From Phytoactinopolyspora halotolerans (GTDB lineage Bacteria; Actinomycetota; Actinomycetes; Jiangellales; Jiangellaceae): DNA of 64,000 nucleotides. A program made the position numbers and the translations under genes. Under the pieces are notes generated by a model. That model saw nothing but the letters and a program-made list of their open reading frames with translations. It made no database searches and was not told where the DNA came from. Position 1 is the first letter of the stretch. Each line of letters begins with the position of its first letter. Location of the stretch: contig NZ_JAAGOA010000016.1 in assembly GCF_010550675.1 (NCBI RefSeq), positions 1-64,000 of the forward strand. Direction: 5' to 3'. Positions 25,959 to 34,716 of this stretch are shown here, piece after piece.

Positions 25959-27287
25959 ATGAGGATGAGAGCCTCCACTCGCAGCTATTCCAGCCGCGCG
26001 GCGCTGACCGGCGTCGCGGCCACGGCGCTGCTACTCGGCGCCTGCGGCATCGGCGGCGGGGACGACGATGAGTCCACCGACACCACCGACGCCGGTGACA
26101 GCGAGGACGCCGAACTCTCCGGCGAGATCACGTTCCAGACCTGGAACCTGCAAGGCGGATACGAGGACTACTTCAACGGCCTCGTCGCCGACTTCGAGGA
26201 GCAGCACCCGGACACCACGATCAACTGGATCGACCAGCCGCCCGAGGGCTACCAGGACAAGCTCTCCGCCGACGCCGCCGCGGGCACGCTGCCCGACGTG
26301 ATCGACATCGGCCCGGAAGCCGCCTACACGCTGGCCAGCGCCGACATGCTGCTGGACCTGTCGCAGGCGGATCCGGAGGCCGAGCAGCAGTACCTGCCCA
26401 AGTCGTGGGAGGCGATGACGTTCGCCGGGCTCGGCGGCGGCACCTACGGCTACCCGTGGTACCTGAACACCGGGCCGTCGTTCTTCAACACCGAGCTGTT
26501 CGACGAGTGCGGACTCGACTCCAGCAACCTGCCCACCACGTTCGACGAGCTGTTCGACCAGGCCGCCACGATGGCGGAGGAGTGCCCGAACACCCCGATG
26601 ATCGGGCGGATGCCGGCGATCGAGACGTTCGGCATGTACGGCGTCGAGTTGATGAACGACGACGGCACCGAGTTCACCTTCAACAACCCGGCCGGCGTGG
26701 AGCTCGTGCAGAAGTACAAGGACCTGTACGAGGCCGGCGGACTCACCGAGGACAGCCTGAACGAGCAGCAGACCGGTGAACTGGAGGGCTTCAAGTCCGG
26801 CCATCTCGGCTGGCTACCGGGCAGCTCCTACACGCTGCAGGACCTGAAGGAGACCGCGCCGGACGTCTACGAGAACGTCGCCATGGGTCCGCTCATCGCC
26901 AACGCCGCGCCGAACATGTACATCCAGTCGATCGCGGTGAACGCGCAGTCGGACAACGAGGACCTGGCGATCGAGTTCGCGCGGTTCGTCACCAACGTCG
27001 ACAACCAATTCGCGTTCTCGCAGCAGGCGGCGATCTTCCCGTCCGCCGACGGAGCGCTCGACGATCCGTTCTTCACCGAGGCGGACGACACCGACGAATC
27101 GCGCGTCCGGGTCGAGGCGGCGCAGCAGGTCGAGCAGGCCGAGGTGTACTGGCCGCCGGCGTTCTCCTCGCAGTCGGCCGACTACATGCGCGAGCAGATC
27201 GCACTCGCGATTCAGGGCGACAAGTCGCCGCAGGAAGCTCTCGACGAGTCGGTCGCCTACGCGAACGAGAGGCTCGGCTCCGAGTGA
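25959..27287 (+). CDS. Sugar ABC transporter substrate-binding lipoprotein
   Basis: 442 residues. Signal peptide with lipobox LGAC (Cys about residue 29) followed by a Gly/Asp/Thr-rich linker, then an extracellular solute-binding domain of family 1 (ITFQTWNLQGGYEDYFNGLVADFEEQHPD in pieces, TLPDVIDIGPE, YGYPWYLNTGPSFFNTELF). It should capture oligosaccharides for the two permeases encoded next. GAAGGAG lies 7 nt before the ATG. Given the neighbours, oligomannose from GH85 action is a reasonable ligand guess. Confidence 0.93.
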   Translation: MRMRASTRSYSSRAALTGVAATALLLGACGIGGGDDDESTDTTDAGDSEDAELSGEITFQTWNLQGGYEDYFNGLVADFEEQHPDTTINWIDQPPEGYQDKLSADAAAGTLPDVIDIGPEAAYTLASADMLLDLSQADPEAEQQYLPKSWEAMTFAGLGGGTYGYPWYLNTGPSFFNTELFDECGLDSSNLPTTFDELFDQAATMAEECPNTPMIGRMPAIETFGMYGVELMNDDGTEFTFNNPAGVELVQKYKDLYEAGGLTEDSLNEQQTGELEGFKSGHLGWLPGSSYTLQDLKETAPDVYENVAMGPLIANAAPNMYIQSIAVNAQSDNEDLAIEFARFVTNVDNQFAFSQQAAIFPSADGALDDPFFTEADDTDESRVRVEAAQQVEQAEVYWPPAFSSQSADYMREQIALAIQGDKSPQEALDESVAYANERLGSE

Positions 27288-28297
27288 GCGCGGCGCACGG
27301 CGGTCCGGTGTCCGGGTTCGGTGCGCCAGAGGTGCGCACCGAGCCCGGCCATCGGGCTGTGGGCAGCCCGATGGCCGGCGCACCGAAGGGCTCCCGGAAC
27401 ACCCGGAAGAGCAGCTTGCGGACCCATCAGCGCTGGTACGTGCCGTGGCTGTTCCTCGCCTTCGGACTCACCATCACGATCACGTTCATCCTGTTCCCGT
27501 TCTTCAACACCCTCGGGCTGGCCTTCACGGACGCGACGCTGCTGCGCGACGGGCAGTTCACCGGGCTGGAGAACTTCCGCCGGATGTTCGACGACCCACG
27601 GTTCACCACGGCACTGCTCAACTCCACGCTGTACGTGATCTGCGTGGTGCCGTTCATGGTGGTGCTGCCGCTGATTCTGGCGGCACTGGTGGCGGGGAAG
27701 GGCCGGCTGCTGGGATTCTTCCGGACGTCGTACTACCTGCCGGTGGTCATGTCGGTGGTGATCATCGGCTTGATCTGGACCAACCTGCTGGACAGCCGCG
27801 GCCTGGTGAACTCGCTGCTGCAGTGGATCGGGGCGATCGACAGCCCGATCCCGTTCCTGACCGACCGCTGGCTGCTGCTGTTCAGCGCCATGATGGTCAC
27901 CGTCTGGTCCGGCCTCGGCTACTACATGGTGATCTACCTGGCCGCGTTGGCCAACATCGACCAGTCGCTCTACGACGCCGCCTCGGTCGACGGGGCCGGC
28001 ACGGTGCGCACGTTCCTCAGCGTCACCATGCCCGGCGTGCGCTCGACCATGATGCTGATCGCGATGTTCTCATCGATCGCGGCGTTCCGTGTGTTCGGCG
28101 AGGTGTACGTCCTCACCGGCGGCACCGGCGGCGTCGGCGGACGCAACGTCACGATGACGATGCTGATCCAGAGCGAAGGCACCGGTCTGCAGGCCGAGAC
28201 GGGTTACGCCGGTGCGATCAGCCTGGCGATGTTCGTGATCATGGGAGCGCTACTCCTCGCCCAGCTCTGGTACCAGCGCCGTGAGGAGGACGCATGA
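27284..28297 (+). CDS. Sugar ABC transporter permease (MalF type)
   Basis: 337 residues, six membrane helices after a 50-residue basic cytoplasmic tail. FGLTITITFILFPFFNTLGLAF is the first helix and the EAA loop reads YLAALANIDQSLYDAASVDGAG. The GTG at 27284 overlaps the preceding stop (GTGA); an in-frame ATG at 27371 is an alternative that would remove the tail. No ATPase gene lies in the operon, so a shared MsiK-type ATPase from elsewhere is expected, as is usual in actinobacteria. Confidence 0.93.
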   Translation: MSAAHGGPVSGFGAPEVRTEPGHRAVGSPMAGAPKGSRNTRKSSLRTHQRWYVPWLFLAFGLTITITFILFPFFNTLGLAFTDATLLRDGQFTGLENFRRMFDDPRFTTALLNSTLYVICVVPFMVVLPLILAALVAGKGRLLGFFRTSYYLPVVMSVVIIGLIWTNLLDSRGLVNSLLQWIGAIDSPIPFLTDRWLLLFSAMMVTVWSGLGYYMVIYLAALANIDQSLYDAASVDGAGTVRTFLSVTMPGVRSTMMLIAMFSSIAAFRVFGEVYVLTGGTGGVGGRNVTMTMLIQSEGTGLQAETGYAGAISLAMFVIMGALLLAQLWYQRREEDA

Positions 28298-29178
28298 GTA
28301 GTGCCGTCATCACGTCGACGCCGCAGGACCAGCCGGCGGTCAAACCCCGGAGGCGCCGCGTCCGCAAGGGCTCGATCGCCCGGTACGCGATCCTGATCCT
28401 GATGTTCCTGCTGCTGGCGGGCCCGCTGGTGTGGCAACTCTCGCTGTCGCTCAAGGGCGCCGGCGACGACATCTACGCCACGCCGCCGGAGGTCATCCCG
28501 AACGACCCCACCTTCGAGCACTACACCGCGGTCATCGACCGGCTGCCGCTGCTGCGGTACGTGTTCAACTCGTTCCTCGTCGCCGCGATGGTGGTGGGCG
28601 GCAATGTCATCGGTGCCACCTTCGCCGGTTATGCGCTCGCCCGGTTGAAGTTCCGTGGCCGGGGCGTGGCGGCCCTGGTGTTCGTCGCAGCCTTGCTGGT
28701 GCCGATCGAGACCGTCATCGTCGCCCAATTCCTGCTGGTGCGCTCGATCGGCGTGAACGACTCCCTGATCGGCGTCGCACTTCCGGGCCTCGTCGCCGCG
28801 TTGAACGTGCTGCTGATGCGCAACAGCTTCCGTGCCATCCCGCAGGAGCTGGAGGAGGCGGCCGTCATCGACGGCGCGAACGCCTGGCAGCGCTTCGTCC
28901 GGGTCTGTCTACCCCAGGTCAAGGGGATGATCAGCGTCGTCGTGATCTTCGCCTTCATGGGAGCGTGGAACGACTTCCTGTGGCCGCTGATCGTCCTGTC
29001 CGATCAGAACAACTACACCCTGACGGTCGGATTGAACCACCTGCGCGGGACGTTCATCGATGACCCCCGGTTGATCGCGGCCGGAACGATCATCGCGCTC
29101 ATCCCGATCGTCATCTTTTTCGTCGCACTCCAGCGCTTCTTCTTCCGGGGCCTGGAATCAGGAGGAATCAAAGGTTGA
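28294..29178 (+). CDS. Sugar ABC transporter permease (MalG type)
   Basis: 294 residues with six helices: YAILILMFLLLAGPLVWQLSLSLK at the start, FAGYALARLKF and the EAA loop IPQELEEAAVIDGANAWQRF, ending FFFRGLESGGIKG. Start overlaps the MalF-type permease stop by 4 bp (ATGA). Partner of the preceding permease in the same importer. Confidence 0.94.
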   Translation: MSSAVITSTPQDQPAVKPRRRRVRKGSIARYAILILMFLLLAGPLVWQLSLSLKGAGDDIYATPPEVIPNDPTFEHYTAVIDRLPLLRYVFNSFLVAAMVVGGNVIGATFAGYALARLKFRGRGVAALVFVAALLVPIETVIVAQFLLVRSIGVNDSLIGVALPGLVAALNVLLMRNSFRAIPQELEEAAVIDGANAWQRFVRVCLPQVKGMISVVVIFAFMGAWNDFLWPLIVLSDQNNYTLTVGLNHLRGTFIDDPRLIAAGTIIALIPIVIFFVALQRFFFRGLESGGIKG

Positions 29179-30539
29179 GCACACTGCGTTTCGGCGTCAA
29201 CTACACGCCGTCCGTCGGCTGGTTCTACTCGTGGCTGGAGCCGTCCTGGGACGACGTCCGCCGGGATTTCGACGCGATCGCCGCGCTCGGTCTCGATCAC
29301 GTACGGATCTTCCCGCTGTGGCCGCTGCTCCAGCCGAACCGGTCGACCATCCGGCAGCAGGCGCTGGAGGACGTGCGCACCACGGTGGAGCTGGCCACCG
29401 CGGCCGGGCTGGATTCGGCTGTCGACGCCATCCAGGGCCACCTGTCCAGCTTCGATTTCCTGCCGAGCTGGATGACGACGTGGCACCGGCGGAGCATGTT
29501 CACCGACCGGGACGCAGTGGACGCCCAGGCGCGGCTGGTGGGAGCGCTGCACGAAGCGCTCGCCGACGTCCCCGGTTATATGGCGCTGACCATCGGCAAC
29601 GAGCTCAACCAGTTCGCCGACCGGCCGCACCCCACGCCCATGACGGCGACGCCTGACGACGTGACCGCGTGGCTGGATACCCTGCTGGGCACCGTTCCCG
29701 GCGGTTCCGCCGGCTCCCGTGGTTCCGCGGGCTCCCGTGGTTCCGCCGGCTCGCCTGGTTCCGCCGGCCCCGGCGTAGCGGTGCTGCACGCCGAGTACGA
29801 CGCCGCGTGGTACCTGGACGACCACCCCTTCCTGCCGACGCACGCCAGCCGGTCCGGTGACATGACCGCGATCCACTCCTGGATCTTCAACGGCACCGGG
29901 CAGACCTACGGCGGGTTGTCGGAGCAGAGCGTCCGGCATGCGGAGTACCTGGCCGAACTGTCCCGGGCGTTCGCCGTCGACGACAGCCGCCCGGTCTGGC
30001 TGCAAGAGGTCGGGGCGCCGCTGAACTGCCTGGCGGAGAGCGAGGTGGCCGACTTCTGTGAGCAGACGGTGCGGCACGCCGCCGATGTCCCGGGCATGTG
30101 GGGCGTGACCTGGTGGTGCTCGCACGACGTAGCGCGCAGCTTCGCCGACTTCCCGGAGCTCGAGCACACGCTCGGGCTGTTCGACGAGGAAGGCAAACCG
30201 AAGCCGATCGCGCAGCGGTTCGCGTCGGTGGCGGCGGAGCTGACGTCGGCGGCGGCTCCGTCGGCTCCCCCACCGCGGACGACGGCCGTCGTCGTTCCGG
30301 TGGACGAGAACGACGTGCCGCTGCGGCGCTCCGACGCGGCTCCGGGCGGCGGCATATTCACCCGGTGGATAGAGCTCGCCGCGGCCGGCGAACGCCCCGC
30401 GCTGGTGACGTCGGCAGACGCCGATGACGCCGCCCGGCTGGAGGCACGCGGCATCACCTCCGTGGTCCAGCCCGCGGCGGACGGGCGCAGCGTCTACGCC
30501 GCGGTGAGCGAGGACCCGTCGCTGGCGATCGGCGCCTAG
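29175..30539 (+). CDS. GH5-like glycoside hydrolase (possible GH5_18 beta-mannosidase)
   Basis: 454 residues, cytoplasmic. The barrel opens RFGVNYTPSVGWFYSWLEPSW and has DHVRIFPLWPLLQPNRS; likely acid/base E143 is in IGNELNQF and nucleophile E278 in VWLQEVGAP, the clan-A pattern. The opening strand and this neighbourhood remind me of subfamily GH5_18, whose members hydrolyse Man-beta-1,4-GlcNAc from N-glycan cores; that subfamily call is inference. Between the two glutamates there is a Gly/Ser/Ala/Arg repeat insertion (residues about 177-200). The start is a TTG overlapping the permease stop (TTGA) with AGGAGG 9 nt upstream. Confidence 0.82.
   Translation: MSTLRFGVNYTPSVGWFYSWLEPSWDDVRRDFDAIAALGLDHVRIFPLWPLLQPNRSTIRQQALEDVRTTVELATAAGLDSAVDAIQGHLSSFDFLPSWMTTWHRRSMFTDRDAVDAQARLVGALHEALADVPGYMALTIGNELNQFADRPHPTPMTATPDDVTAWLDTLLGTVPGGSAGSRGSAGSRGSAGSPGSAGPGVAVLHAEYDAAWYLDDHPFLPTHASRSGDMTAIHSWIFNGTGQTYGGLSEQSVRHAEYLAELSRAFAVDDSRPVWLQEVGAPLNCLAESEVADFCEQTVRHAADVPGMWGVTWWCSHDVARSFADFPELEHTLGLFDEEGKPKPIAQRFASVAAELTSAAAPSAPPPRTTAVVVPVDENDVPLRRSDAAPGGGIFTRWIELAAAGERPALVTSADADDAARLEARGITSVVQPAADGRSVYAAVSEDPSLAIGA
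29703..29774 (+). repeat. 18-bp coding tandem repeat within the GH5-like gene
   Basis: About four units of an 18-bp sequence starting GGTTCCGCCGGCTC, encoding GSAGSR/P repeats. They form a flexible insertion in the middle of the catalytic domain rather than at a domain boundary. Confidence 0.9.
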
Positions 30540-30550
30540 TGGAGCCGACG

Positions 30551-32974
30551 ATGACCGACACCTCCAGCACCGCCGTCGACGAGCTCATCACCCGCATGAC
30601 GCTGCGGGAGAAGATCGGCCAGCTCAATCAGCGACTCTTCGGCTGGGAGTGCGTGCGCCGGGTGGACGGCCGCTGGCGGCTGACCGACACGTTCCGCGCC
30701 GAGCTGGACCGGTGGGACGGGATGGGAGCGCTCTACGGGATGTTCCGGGCCGATCCGTGGTCCGGCAGGTCGTGGGCCGACGGCATCCATCCCGACGACC
30801 GCGCCGAGGTCGCCGCGATGGTGTCCGATGCGGTGCGGGCCGGCAGCTCGCAAGGGATCCCACCCCTGCTGGTGGAGGAGGCCCCGCACGGCCATCAGGC
30901 CCTCGGCGGCACGATCCTCCCGGTGCCGCTCAACCTGGCCGCCACGTGGGATCCGGCTCTGGTCGAGGAGGCCGCCCGGGCGGTGGCGGCCGAGCTCGCC
31001 GCGAGCGGCGTTCACATCGCGCTGGTGTCGGCGTTGGACGTGCTTCGCGACCCGCGCTGGGGCCGCTCCGAGGAGTGTCTCGGCGAGTCCCCGATGCTCG
31101 CTGCGGAGATGGCGGCGGCGCTGGTCCGTGGCATGCAGGGGCCACAACGTTCGGCGCTCGGTCAGGCGGGCGTCGGCGATGGGACCGGTGTCCGCTCCGG
31201 CCTCGGATCGGGTGTCCGCACCGGCGTCGGCGTCGTGCTCAAGCATTTCGCCGCGCAAGGTGAGGCGATGGGTGGCCGCAACGGCCAATCCGCCGTGATC
31301 GGACCACGCGACCTGCGTGAGATCCACCTGCCGCCGGCCGAGGCCGGAGTGCGCGCCGGCGCGGTCGGCGTGATGGCCGCGTACAACGACATCGACGGCG
31401 TGCCGTGTTGCGCCAACCCGGAGCTGCTGCGGGACATCCTCCGCAGGGAGTGGGGGTTCGACGGGATGGTCATGGCCGACGGGCATGCGATCGACCGATT
31501 GGAATCCGTGGCCGGTTCGCTGCCGGCGGCGGCTCGGCTGGCACTGCTCAGCGGTGTGGACATATCCCTGTGGGACGAGGCGTTCACCCGGCTGGAGGAG
31601 GTGGCCGACGGCGACGAGAAGGTCCGCGACGCCATCGACGCCGCCTGTCGCCGTGTGCTCCACGTCAAGCAGCTCCTCGGTCTCGTGCCCGACGGCGTGT
31701 CGACAGCGCAGGGCGACACAGCGGTGACCGATGAGCCGGTGGCACACCGTCACCCCGGCACGACTCAGAGCCCGGCAGACCTACTGGAGGCGGCGCGCGC
31801 GCAGGCGCGGGAACTGTCCGCGGAACTCGCCCGGCGCTCGCTGGTGCTGCTCGGTGACGACGCCGATGTGCTGCCGTTGAGCCTGAATCAGGCGCGCCGC
31901 GTGCTGGTCATCGGGCCGCACGCCGGCCAGGTCACAGCCCTGCTCGGAGACTACGTCGCACCGCTCGAGCCAGACAGCCGACCAACGAGACAACATTACG
32001 GTCACGATAGCGACCACAATGCATGCTCGTGCCGGGCCGCCGACCGGGAAACGCCCAGTGTTCTTCAGGCTCTGCGGAAGCGGCTTGCCCCGGGGGCGCG
32101 ACTCGACCACGTACCGTCGCTGCAGCCCGACGTCGACCTCGATGCGCTCGCCGCTGCGGCGGACGTCGTCATCGCCGTTCTCGGCGGTACCAGCCACCGG
32201 TCCTACGACGACGAGTTCACCGACGTCGGGGCCGTCGACGTGACCGCTGGCGGCGGACCTGCGAGGGCCACGTCAGGAGAAGGCGTCGACCTGGCCGACC
32301 TGGGACTTCCGGGCGACCAGGACACGCTGCTCGCACGCGTACGCGGAGCCACGGACGCTCCCGTCGTCGCCGTCGTCGTGGCCGGGCGGGCGCATGTGCT
32401 GACATCGGTTCTGGCTCACGGGGACGCCACATTGTGGGCCGGTTACCCCGGTCCGTACGGCGCCGATGCGGTGCTCGATGTGCTGACGGGTGTGCGTGCC
32501 GCCACGGGTCGGCTGCCGATGACGTTGCCCGGCCATCCCGGCGTCGTCCCGATCCACCACGACGACCGGCACGAGCCCGCAGGTGTCTACGCCGACGCGA
32601 CCGATCCAGTGCTGCGCCCCTTCGGATACGGCACGTCAACCGGGCCGATCCACATCCAGGACGCCGAGGTGATTCCCGCGGCCGAAGCGGACGCCGACGT
32701 CGACGGTGCTGGCGACCACGCCGGCTGTGACACCCCGTCCGTCCGTCTCCGGGTCACACTGGAGAACACCGGTAGCGACGACGCCGACGACGTGGTCCAG
32801 GTGTACGCCCACCGTCCCGACGGCGTCGCGGTGCCGCGGCTACGCGAGCTGGTCGCGTTCACGCACGTCACCGTCCCGGCGTGCGGAACCCAGATCGTCG
32901 AAATCGACGTCCCCTCGACCCTCACGTTCGTCGTCCGCGCAGGCACATCCGACGAGATAGAACTGCGCCACTAG
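30551..32974 (+). CDS. GH3 beta-glycosidase
   Basis: 807 residues, no signal peptide. The N-terminal barrel has LREKIGQLNQ, the KHF motif in VVLKHFAAQGEA, and the nucleophile D310 in GFDGMVMADGHAID; the second alpha/beta domain (RRSLVLLGDDADVLPLSLNQARRVLVIGPHA in part) and a C-terminal fibronectin-III-like domain (VTLENTGSDDADDVVQVY) follow, the architecture of beta-glucosidases and beta-xylosidases rather than NagZ. There is a Gly/Val/Arg-rich insertion near residue 210. GGAG at 30541 supports ATG 30551 over a GTG at 30539. Last gene of the glycan operon; exact substrate unknown. Confidence 0.92.
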   Translation: MTDTSSTAVDELITRMTLREKIGQLNQRLFGWECVRRVDGRWRLTDTFRAELDRWDGMGALYGMFRADPWSGRSWADGIHPDDRAEVAAMVSDAVRAGSSQGIPPLLVEEAPHGHQALGGTILPVPLNLAATWDPALVEEAARAVAAELAASGVHIALVSALDVLRDPRWGRSEECLGESPMLAAEMAAALVRGMQGPQRSALGQAGVGDGTGVRSGLGSGVRTGVGVVLKHFAAQGEAMGGRNGQSAVIGPRDLREIHLPPAEAGVRAGAVGVMAAYNDIDGVPCCANPELLRDILRREWGFDGMVMADGHAIDRLESVAGSLPAAARLALLSGVDISLWDEAFTRLEEVADGDEKVRDAIDAACRRVLHVKQLLGLVPDGVSTAQGDTAVTDEPVAHRHPGTTQSPADLLEAARAQARELSAELARRSLVLLGDDADVLPLSLNQARRVLVIGPHAGQVTALLGDYVAPLEPDSRPTRQHYGHDSDHNACSCRAADRETPSVLQALRKRLAPGARLDHVPSLQPDVDLDALAAAADVVIAVLGGTSHRSYDDEFTDVGAVDVTAGGGPARATSGEGVDLADLGLPGDQDTLLARVRGATDAPVVAVVVAGRAHVLTSVLAHGDATLWAGYPGPYGADAVLDVLTGVRAATGRLPMTLPGHPGVVPIHHDDRHEPAGVYADATDPVLRPFGYGTSTGPIHIQDAEVIPAAEADADVDGAGDHAGCDTPSVRLRVTLENTGSDDADDVVQVYAHRPDGVAVPRLRELVAFTHVTVPACGTQIVEIDVPSTLTFVVRAGTSDEIELRH

Positions 32975-33094
32975 GCTCGTGGCTCTTCATTGGCAAGGCA
33001 CTGCTCCTGGACACGCGCACCACCAAGAGCCGGTCGTAGACCGCCGTGCCCGAGAGATTCTCGACAACCTGTGAGAGCAAGCAGTGAGTGTCCG

Positions 33095-33415
33095 TCATGC
33101 AACCCTGAACCGCTCGTCGCCGAACTTCGCGACGATCTCGATCTCACCGCCAAGTGCCTCTACATAGGAACGCAGCGTACCGATCTCCGACCTATTCAGA
33201 TCCCCTCGTTCGATCCGGGAAACCCTCGGCTGCGTCAGGCCGACCCGCCTGGCTACCTCAGTCTGGTTCAATCCGTATGCCTCACGGATCTCCGCAAGGC
33301 GGTGTGCCCGGGCCTCCGCCAGCATCTCCTCCCGGATCTCCCGAACACGCGCCTTGCGCTCCGGCGTGCTCGGCAGTGCCTCCTTAACGTGCTTCCACGT
33401 CCGCGCCATCGTCAT
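33095..33415 (-). CDS. XRE-type antitoxin (HigA-like)
   Basis: 106 residues. The C-terminal half is a helix-turn-helix: REAYGLNQTEVARRVGLTQPRVSRIERGD, followed by LRSYVEALGGEIEIVAKFGDERF, the usual end of HigA/XRE antitoxins paired with Gp49-like toxins. The ATG at 33415 overlaps the toxin stop by 4 bp (ATGA). Toxin first, antitoxin second is the HigBA order. It would bind and neutralise the toxin and repress the shared promoter. Confidence 0.93.
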   Translation of the reverse strand: MTMARTWKHVKEALPSTPERKARVREIREEMLAEARAHRLAEIREAYGLNQTEVARRVGLTQPRVSRIERGDLNRSEIGTLRSYVEALGGEIEIVAKFGDERFRVA

Positions 33416-33774
33416 TGCTTCCTCTCGATCTCGTAGCCGCCATCTAGCCACTTCTGGTAACGCTGCTCAGCCACAGGAATGTTCTCTCGGTACCACTGCT
33501 TCCACTGTCCGGCCTGGTCCCCCGCGATCAGCAGTACGGCTTGCTTCTGCGGATCGAACACGAACAGGATCCGAATGTTGGATGGCCTCAACTCCTTGAG
33601 GTTCTTGATCCGAGAGCCGTGGATCGTGTCTACGTAGGGACGTCCGAGCGCCGGGCCTCCTTGCGCGAGTAGATCGATCGCCGCCTCGACATGAGCTGCA
33701 GCCTCCTTGTCATGGTGGACAAGGTTCATGAACCACTCGTCCACCTCATCAACGAGGATCATTTCCCAGGCCAT
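33412..33774 (-). CDS. RelE/ParE-superfamily toxin (HigB/Gp49-like)
   Basis: 120 residues. WEMILVDEVDEWFMNL at the start, GRPYVDTIHGSRIKNLKELRP, then RILFVFDPQKQAVLLIAGDQAGQWKQWY is the phage Gp49/HigB pattern; these proteins cleave mRNA on the ribosome. The R-P-S-N-I-R-I-L-F-V-F-D strand holds the conserved Arg. The ATG lies 7 nt after a consensus -10 box, so the message may be leaderless. The locus lies in a lower-GC accessory pocket. Confidence 0.93.
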   Translation of the reverse strand: MAWEMILVDEVDEWFMNLVHHDKEAAAHVEAAIDLLAQGGPALGRPYVDTIHGSRIKNLKELRPSNIRILFVFDPQKQAVLLIAGDQAGQWKQWYRENIPVAEQRYQKWLDGGYEIERKQ

Positions 33775-33781
33775 CTCTCCG

Positions 33782-33810
33782 ATTATGACGAGTATGGCAT
33801 ATGATGTCAA
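33782..33810 (-). promoter_or_regulatory. sigma70-type promoter of the higBA-like operon
   Basis: On the minus strand, TTGACA (33805-33810) and CATAAT (33782-33787) are 17 nt apart. An imperfect palindrome with GGCAT/ATGCC ends (33795-33821) overlaps the -35 box and may be the antitoxin operator. Confidence 0.75.
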
Positions 33811-33924
33811 TAACATAATGCCTGGCAGGCGGCCAGCTTCTAGCGCGCACAGGACGCCGGGCCTGGAAGCGCCCCGGGCTAAACTGAGCTGGCGTCTGCC
33901 ATCGATGGAGCCGAGCTGAGATCT

Positions 33925-34671
33925 ATGACGGCCTCGCGCCTTTCCCCCATGTCCACCCATGACCTCGTTCGCCGAATGGGTCGCCTGTTCGCGATCTTCG
34001 ACGAACGCAGCCAGGACTCCGGGCACGTTTCGTACGGCGTCGATACCGGCTCGGCACGCTACTTCGTCAAGACTGCCGGCGGCCCCGCGCCCAGTGCCGC
34101 CGGAACGAGTCGCGACGAGCGGGTCAGCGTCCTGCGCCGTGCGGCCGAAATCCACCACATCGACCACCCGGCGCTGGTGGCACTTCATGATGTGATCACG
34201 ACATCCGACGGCATCGCGGTGGTATATGACTGGTTCGACGGAGAGCTCTTGCACTGCCCGCGCGAACGGCGACAGAATCCGGCCGAGGCACACCACCGGT
34301 TCAAGACCCTGCCCGCCGAGATCATCGCCAGCGCCGTAGACGAGGTGATCGACCTTCATGTCGCGCTTGAATCGGCCGGGTGGGTCAACGGCGACTTCTA
34401 CGACGGATGCCTGATGTACGACTTCCGCTCAGGCGACATCCGGGTGATCGATTTCGAGTGTTATCGGCAAGGCCCTTACCTGAACGACAAAGGTCGGCTA
34501 CCGGGTTCAACGCGGTTCATGGCACCCGAGGAGTTCGAACTCGGAGCAACGATCGACTCGCGGACATCGGTGTTCAACCTGGCCCGAATGGTCGAGATCT
34601 TCTACCTCGCCGAACACGAATCGCCCGCCGCGCGCGCTCGTCGCGTCGGCCACCGCCCCCTTGCCGGATGA
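33925..34671 (+). CDS. protein kinase-like protein, probably frameshifted near its C-terminus
   Basis: 248 residues. A kinase-like fold is suggested by the ARYFVK Lys strand, the catalytic-loop-like WVNGDFYDGCLMYDF, VIDFECY in place of DFG, and GSTRFMAPEEF resembling the activation-segment end. The Asp of the catalytic loop is kept but the following Asn is Cys. The frame breaks down at VGHRPLAG and stops, while the +1 frame from about 34622 continues ALVASATAPLPDDRPQRVA then LQTEWRAAY, which reads as a normal kinase C-terminus, ending at 34771. One inserted base near 34620-34640 would explain this. Function unknown. Confidence 0.6.
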   Translation: MTASRLSPMSTHDLVRRMGRLFAIFDERSQDSGHVSYGVDTGSARYFVKTAGGPAPSAAGTSRDERVSVLRRAAEIHHIDHPALVALHDVITTSDGIAVVYDWFDGELLHCPRERRQNPAEAHHRFKTLPAEIIASAVDEVIDLHVALESAGWVNGDFYDGCLMYDFRSGDIRVIDFECYRQGPYLNDKGRLPGSTRFMAPEEFELGATIDSRTSVFNLARMVEIFYLAEHESPAARARRVGHRPLAG

Positions 34672-34716
34672 TCGTCCACAACGCGTAGCCGATCTTCAAA
34701 CGGAGTGGAGAGCAGC

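Noticed and set aside
25959-29178. Missing ATPase taken as an incomplete transporter
   Set aside because: Sugar importers of this type in actinobacteria commonly share one MsiK-like ATPase encoded elsewhere, so absence is normal.
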